DNA of 64,000 nt from contig NZ_JAUOFB010000001.1 in assembly GCF_030542105.1 (NCBI RefSeq), positions 434,001 through 498,000 on the forward strand, in the 5' to 3' direction. The DNA comes from Hymenobacter sp. BT730 (lineage in GTDB: Bacteria; Bacteroidota; Bacteroidia; Cytophagales; Hymenobacteraceae). A program made the position numbers and the translations under genes. Within the stretch, counting starts at the first letter, position 1; every line of letters starts with the position of its first letter. The notes under the pieces are model-generated. The model worked only from the letters and a program-made list of their open reading frames with translations, ran no database searches and was not told where the DNA came from. Shown here piece by piece: positions 59,877 to 64,000 of the stretch.

Positions 59877-60386
59877 ATGCTTTCTATCCGCCAGGCCACT
59901 GTTACCGATTTGCCCGCTATTCTGAGTATTGTGCAGCAGGTAGTACCGCTGATGCACGCCGCCGGTAATTTTCAATGGGAAGCCACCTACCCCAATGAGC
60001 AGGTATTTCGGGCGGATATAGAAAAAGGGTGGTTATGGGTAGCCGAGCTAAATGAAAAAGTGGCCGGTGTGGCCGCCCTTACCACCGCCCAAGACCCGGA
60101 ATACGCACAGGCCGACTGGGATGCGGCCGAGCCGGCCGTGGTTACGCATCGCCTGGCCGTAGACCCCGCCGCCCAGGGCCAAGGCATTGCGGCCGCGTTA
60201 CTAGCTCAGGCCGAAGTGCTGGGCCGGGCGTGGGGCCTGCGGGTGGCCCGCATCGATACCAACTCCGAAAACCGTGCTACGCAGACCCTGTTTCCCAAGC
60301 TGGGCTACCGGTTTGCGGGCGAAATCAACCTGGCCTTCCGGCCGGGACTGCGGTTTTTCTGCTACGAAAAGCAAATCACCTTATAA
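59877..60386 (+). CDS. GNAT-family N-acetyltransferase
   Basis: A 169-residue acetyltransferase. The fold is seen as SIRQATVTDLPAILSIVQQV, then WVAELNEKVAGVAALTT, HRLAVDPAAQGQGIAAALLA (the acetyl-CoA loop, QGQGIA) and ARIDTNSENRATQTLFPKLG. Substrate unknown; relatives include small-molecule and protein acetylases. It follows the TetA-like gene by 18 bases; a detoxifying pair is possible but not shown. Confidence 0.92.
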   Translation: MLSIRQATVTDLPAILSIVQQVVPLMHAAGNFQWEATYPNEQVFRADIEKGWLWVAELNEKVAGVAALTTAQDPEYAQADWDAAEPAVVTHRLAVDPAAQGQGIAAALLAQAEVLGRAWGLRVARIDTNSENRATQTLFPKLGYRFAGEINLAFRPGLRFFCYEKQITL

Positions 60387-60434
60387 TTAATTGCTTTCCA
60401 GATAATTATATAGAAATAAATATGAAAGAATGCC

Positions 60435-60454
60435 AGCGGCAAAGTGTCGCCGCT
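60435..60454 (+). terminator. rho-independent terminator after the GNAT gene
   Basis: AGCGGC (60435-60440) pairs with GCCGCT (60449-60454), followed by TTCGGG and seven T residues. Confidence 0.65.
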
Positions 60455-60484
60455 TTCGGGTTTTTTTCCTCATAATCAGGAAAA

Positions 60485-60506
60485 CGGCTCCACTTTTGTG
60501 GAGCCG
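60485..60506. terminator. hairpin CGGCTCCAC / GTGGAGCCG
   Basis: A perfect 9-bp stem with a TTTT loop, 75 bases before the ClC start. It has A residues on its left, so it would end transcription on the minus strand, where no gene leads in; role unclear. Confidence 0.5.
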
Positions 60507-60580
60507 CCGTACTTTATATAGGGACTGGCTGATGTTTTTATAGCAGCCGCACCTCTATTTAGTAGTACCAAACCCATTTC

Positions 60581-62470
60581 TTGATGAAGCATACGGCTCC
60601 CCCTTCCGGCATCCCTGTTGCCACCTCGCTCGACCTTGCCTTGGCATCGGAAAACATGCAGACTCAGCGTCTGCAGAACACCCGACGAACGATTTGGATT
60701 TCTGTGCTGGCTGTGGGAATTGCTGCCGTCATCAGTGGCATAGCCCGGCTGCTGGTTTCTCTGATTAATCTGGTGACCAATCTGGCCTTTTTCGGTGAGC
60801 TGTCCGCGCGTTACCACAGCCCGGCCGATAACCAGCTGGGCCTGTTCGTGATAATCCTGCCGGCCATGGGCGGCCTTATAGTGGGCCTGATGGCGCTGTA
60901 TGGCTCCAAGGCCATCCGGGGGCACGGCATTCCGGAGGCCATGGAGCAGATTCTGACCAATAAAAGCCGCATCAAGCCATCCATCATGCTGCTGAAACCA
61001 CTCTCAGCGGCCATATCTATCGGAACCGGCGGGCCATTCGGGGCCGAGGGACCCATTATTGCCACGGGCGGGGCCTTTGGCTCCACAGTGGGGCAGCTGC
61101 TGAAGATTACCCACGCCGAACGTAAAGTGCTGCTGGCGGCCGGTGCTACGGCCGGTATGACGGCCATTTTTGGCACCCCGGTGGCCGCTATTTTCCTGGC
61201 CATTGAGCTTCTTTTGTTTGAGTTTTCGCCGCGCTCTATTATTCCCGTGGCGCTGGCCTGTATCACGGGTGCCGCCGGACACCACCTGCTTTTCGAATCG
61301 GGGCCTACTTTCCCGATGCCGCTGGTAGCTGCACCCGGCAACGAGGCCCTGGCCGTGTACAGCGTAATGGGCCTGCTCATTGGCGCCATTTCTGTGCTGG
61401 TAACCAAGCTGGTGTATTGGATAGAGGACATGTTTGAGACGCTGCCCATTCACTGGCTGTGGTGGCCGGCATTAGGCGGCCTGGCGGTGGGCCTGGTAGG
61501 TTATTTTGCTCCACGCACGCTGGGAGTAGGCTATGAGAATATCATTGATCTGCTGTCGGGTAAGTTGCCGCTACAGGTGATTCTATCCTTGTGCTTGTTG
61601 AAGTTTACTTCGTGGGCTATTTCATTGGGCAGCGGTACCTCGGGTGGTACCCTGGCCCCACTGCTCACTATTGGCGGTGCTACGGGCGCGCTGCTGGGGG
61701 TGGCCGCGCAGCAATTGTTTCCAGAAGCTGGGGTAGTGTTGCCGCTGGCGGCGCTGGTGGGGATGGCCGCTATGTTTGCGGGGGCTTCACGGGCCCTGCT
61801 CACCTCCATTATTTTTGCCGTGGAGTTTACCGGGCAGTCTAATCCGCTGCTGCCGCTGTTGGGCGCCTGTGTAGGCTCGTACCTGGTTTCTACTCTGCTG
61901 ATGGACAATACCATCATGACCGAGAAAATTGCCCGTCGGGGGGTAAAAACTCCGGACTCTTACGAACCCGATGCTCTGGAAAAAATCCGGGTGGAGCAGG
62001 TGCTACGCGAAGGCGGCCTCACGGTAAGCGCCGAAAACTCCCTGCAGGAAGTGCGTGAGTGGCTGGGTCGTAAACCCGATAATCGCGCCAACTACTTCGT
62101 TATTGTCGATAACGATGGGGTTTTTGAAGGCATTGTGAGCGTGGCTGAGCTATACGGACCTTACCCCGATTTAAGCGCCTCCATACGCAGCATTGTTTCA
62201 GCCCAACTGCCCTCGGTGCAGGCCACGGATACCCTGCGTGCAGCCGTGAGCACTATGGCCCGTGCCGGCGTAGACGTGCTGCCGGTTGTATCGCCGGAAA
62301 ACCCACGGATGGTAACCGGCGTGCTGTCGTATCAGGACGTCATCCGCTCGTACCGGCTGCGGCTGGAAGAAGAGGAAGGTTCACAGACCGATATTTCCCT
62401 GCGCCGCCATGGTATCCGCATTATGCTGCGCGGCAATAAGCTGCTGCGCGGTAACCGCGTCCGGAGCTAG
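60581..62470 (+). CDS. ClC-family chloride channel/antiporter with C-terminal CBS domains
   Basis: A 629-residue inner-membrane protein. ClC signatures are visible: GTGGPFGAEGPIIATGG near residue 150 (the gating Glu in GxExP), GTSGGTLAPLLTIGG (a GxFxP-like position reads GGTLAP), and GMAAMFAGASRALL. After the last membrane segment, CBS domains span about 475-600 (VEQVLREGGLTVSAENSLQE, then VSVAELYGPYPD, RAAVSTMARAGVDVLPVV). The gating Glu present suggests either channel or antiporter. The proton Glu typical of antiporters was not located with confidence. Its stop shares a CTAG with the convergent oxidoreductase gene. Confidence 0.95.
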   Translation: MMKHTAPPSGIPVATSLDLALASENMQTQRLQNTRRTIWISVLAVGIAAVISGIARLLVSLINLVTNLAFFGELSARYHSPADNQLGLFVIILPAMGGLIVGLMALYGSKAIRGHGIPEAMEQILTNKSRIKPSIMLLKPLSAAISIGTGGPFGAEGPIIATGGAFGSTVGQLLKITHAERKVLLAAGATAGMTAIFGTPVAAIFLAIELLLFEFSPRSIIPVALACITGAAGHHLLFESGPTFPMPLVAAPGNEALAVYSVMGLLIGAISVLVTKLVYWIEDMFETLPIHWLWWPALGGLAVGLVGYFAPRTLGVGYENIIDLLSGKLPLQVILSLCLLKFTSWAISLGSGTSGGTLAPLLTIGGATGALLGVAAQQLFPEAGVVLPLAALVGMAAMFAGASRALLTSIIFAVEFTGQSNPLLPLLGACVGSYLVSTLLMDNTIMTEKIARRGVKTPDSYEPDALEKIRVEQVLREGGLTVSAENSLQEVREWLGRKPDNRANYFVIVDNDGVFEGIVSVAELYGPYPDLSASIRSIVSAQLPSVQATDTLRAAVSTMARAGVDVLPVVSPENPRMVTGVLSYQDVIRSYRLRLEEEEGSQTDISLRRHGIRIMLRGNKLLRGNRVRS

Positions 62471-63498
62471 CCGGCGGCCGTGGGCTTTTGTTCCAACAGG
62501 GTCATCTGCGTTACTATATCAGCTTCCGGAATAGGGTAGGGCTGGCCGTGCCGGATGGTACGATAAACTGCTTCAAACAAGCCCATATAATGGCCGCGGG
62601 GTGCTGGTAAAATACTCGGGGAAAGTGTGCCGTCGGGCGCGGCTAGCGTGAGCCGGCCCACGGCATTTTCCGGTTCCACGCCGTAGGCATCCGCCAGCGG
62701 CGAAAGACCCTCCAGCAATTGTGCTTCCTGCACATCCGCTCGGGGCTTGCTGAAGCTACCAGCTGTACCGTGCAACACAAAGGCAGGACCGGGGTCGGCC
62801 ACCAGCAGGCTGCTGGTTACTGTAACCTGCAGCCCGGACGGGTATTGAATGTGGAAGGTGAAGTAATCATCTACCCGGGAGCCCGGGCGGTAGCTTCCCT
62901 GCACCTTGTAGGTATTTTGGGGCGGGCCAAAGAGGCTGATAACCTGGTCCAGCAGGTGGGGGCCCAGGTCGTAGAGCAGGCCGCTGCCGGGAATGGGCTC
63001 TTCCTTGAAGGCCTTTTTATTGAGTGCCAGCTTGTAGCGGTCGAAGCGAAAGTGGGCTTCAATGAGCTGGCCTAGCTGCCCGCTTTCCACCACTTGCCGC
63101 ACCAACTGAAAGTCGCTGTCCCAGCGCCGGTTCTGGTAGGGGAGCAGGTCACGGTTTACGCGCCGACTCAGGTGGTACAGCTCCTGTATTTCCGCCACGG
63201 TAGTAGCCACGGGCTTTTCCAGGAGCACATGCTTGCCGGCCTGCAGCGCCTGCCGGGCAAATTCCACATGGGTATTGTTAGGGGTATTCACTACCACCAA
63301 CTCCACGGCTTCATCAGCTAGTAGAGCTTCTACGCTGGGGTAGCTGCGCACTTCGGGGTAGTGGAGGTGAGCCTGAGCCTGATGGCGCTCTGTTACGGCT
63401 GCCAGCGTAAAGCCGGGGTGGGCATGCAGAAAGGGGGCGTGAAAAACCCGGCCCGACATGCCGTAGGCCAGCAAGCCGGTTTGAATAGGGGTAGGCAT
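62467..63498 (-). CDS. Gfo/Idh/MocA-family oxidoreductase
   Basis: A 343-residue NAD(P)-dependent dehydrogenase of the Gfo/Idh/MocA family. The Rossmann part starts MPTPIQTGLLAYGMSGRVFH, with VVVNTPNNTHVEFARQAL and HVLLEKPVA (the EKP catalytic motif at about 96-98). The C-terminal half has RFDRYKLALNKKAFKEE and GSGLLYDLGPHLLDQVISLFG. The GMSGRVFHAPFL start is typical of the YdgJ/YhhX group of bacteria. The start at 63498 is preferred over upstream in-frame codons. Substrate is probably an inositol- or sugar-type alcohol, not determinable here. Confidence 0.93.
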   Translation of the reverse strand: MPTPIQTGLLAYGMSGRVFHAPFLHAHPGFTLAAVTERHQAQAHLHYPEVRSYPSVEALLADEAVELVVVNTPNNTHVEFARQALQAGKHVLLEKPVATTVAEIQELYHLSRRVNRDLLPYQNRRWDSDFQLVRQVVESGQLGQLIEAHFRFDRYKLALNKKAFKEEPIPGSGLLYDLGPHLLDQVISLFGPPQNTYKVQGSYRPGSRVDDYFTFHIQYPSGLQVTVTSSLLVADPGPAFVLHGTAGSFSKPRADVQEAQLLEGLSPLADAYGVEPENAVGRLTLAAPDGTLSPSILPAPRGHYMGLFEAVYRTIRHGQPYPIPEADIVTQMTLLEQKPTAAG

Positions 63499-63533
63499 AA
63501 AGCAGAAGTAACAGCGCGAATGACAGGACGGAG

Positions 63534-63974
63534 TCAGGGAATCTCCCGAAACGGTAAATCCAGGCAAATGGCTTCGATAGCAGATTCGCCATTCCCGGCA
63601 ATGGCATACAGGCAGTCTTCGTAGCCGCCGTATACCTGGCCGCTGGCCCCCATAAGCAGTAACAGATTCTCCGTGTAGGCCTGCCCAATAATATACAGGG
63701 CCAGCTCTCCGGCCCGCACAGCATAGTCGGCTACGGCGTAGTCGAGCACGGCGTTCTGATAGGTCCGGGCCACATCGAAGTGGAGGTAGGCAATACTATC
63801 GTCGCGGCGGATAAAGTAGAGCATAAGGCCACCGAATTCGGTCAAAAACGCCTGCACTACTGGTGGCCAGCCTGCTATCAGAGGAGTAGGTAACTGGTTT
63901 TGGCCAAGCCCTACTGTGCGGCTCTGGTGCCAGCCCGCCTCTACCAGCAGGTGCTGCACGTCAGCCGAGAACAT
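63534..63974 (-). CDS. SUKH-3-like immunity protein
   Basis: A 146-residue soluble protein whose pattern matches the SUKH-3 group of the SUKH superfamily, immunity proteins for polymorphic toxins: an N-terminal MFSADVQHLLVEAGWHQSRT, then PPVVQAFLTEFGGLML, a strand-rich middle, LALYIIGQAYTENLLLLMGA, and GQVYGGYEDCLYAIAGNGES followed by a final helix (AIEAICLDLPF). No toxin gene is in view on this edge of the window. It lies 35 bases upstream of the Gfo/Idh/MocA gene on the same strand. Family by motif recall. Confidence 0.75.
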   Translation of the reverse strand: MFSADVQHLLVEAGWHQSRTVGLGQNQLPTPLIAGWPPVVQAFLTEFGGLMLYFIRRDDSIAYLHFDVARTYQNAVLDYAVADYAVRAGELALYIIGQAYTENLLLLMGASGQVYGGYEDCLYAIAGNGESAIEAICLDLPFREIP

Positions 63975-64000
63975 GAAAGAGCGTCTGGTAGAGTTATCCA

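Noticed and set aside
1..64000. tRNA, rRNA, CRISPR array, insertion sequence or prophage
   Set aside because: Looked for cloverleaf-like ends, regular spaced repeats, transposase and phage motifs; none seen. A covariance-model scan would settle small RNAs.

Overview
The window looks like chromosome from a pigmented member of the Bacteroidota, most likely a Hymenobacter-like Cytophagales bacterium. The evidence is a high GC content, a PorP/SprF protein paired with a gliding-motility C-terminal (CHU_C) surface protein, many small lipoproteins, TAnnTTTG-type promoter boxes instead of strong Shine-Dalgarno signals, a CruF-type carotenoid gene, and Bacteroidota-restricted families such as DUF4783. 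This assignment is inferred from gene content, not from a database search.

Layout. 1-9.6 kb: the 3' part of a SNF2 helicase gene, then an AT-richer accessory stretch with an orphan Imm27-like immunity gene, an S1-like gene, a type IX secretion pair (PorP/SprF plus a 1370-residue repeat protein), a broken second copy of the helicase 3' end, and a secreted YD-like protein. 9.6-18.1 kb: SRPBCC and GNAT proteins, an RlmI-type methyltransferase, a carotenoid desaturase/CruF/TetR cluster, thioredoxin, a GDSL esterase, and an overlapping two-gene operon pairing a YqcI/YcgG (GntA-like) haem protein with a DUF1989 (carboxyguanidine deiminase-like) protein. 18.4-31.3 kb: an alpha-glucan/maltose locus with a GT35-like phosphorylase, two GH13 enzymes, beta-phosphoglucomutase, GH65 maltose phosphorylase, an SDR and an SLC45-type sugar transporter. 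31.5-42 kb: GT2, M28 and M16 peptidases, an FAD oxidoreductase, a TrpF-like protein with substituted active-site positions, a DUF3365 c-type haem protein and release factor 1. 42-64 kb: lipoproteins, YjbQ, GpmI, NadC, a ZIP transporter, CbpA/CbpM, a GH25-RlpA wall-enzyme operon, small heat shock proteins, a TetA-like MFS, a ClC channel, a Gfo/Idh/MocA oxidoreductase and an orphan SUKH-3 immunity gene.

How genes work together. In the maltose locus, secreted or periplasmic GH13 enzymes would cut alpha-glucans, the SLC45-type carrier would import maltose, GH65 would phosphorolyse it to glucose and beta-glucose-1-phosphate, and PgmB would make glucose-6-phosphate. GH25 and RlpA act on peptidoglycan. 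CbpM would modulate CbpA, next to an Hsp20 pair a few kb away.

Most unusual points: the GntA-like/DUF1989 operon with no guanidine carboxylase; the phosphorylase with Thr where GT35 enzymes have the PLP lysine; the decayed helicase 3'-end duplicate 6 kb from the intact one; the TrpF-like protein with substituted ligand residues; a pair of divergent paralogues of unknown function; and orphan immunity genes. No tRNA, rRNA, CRISPR array, insertion sequence or complete prophage was seen.
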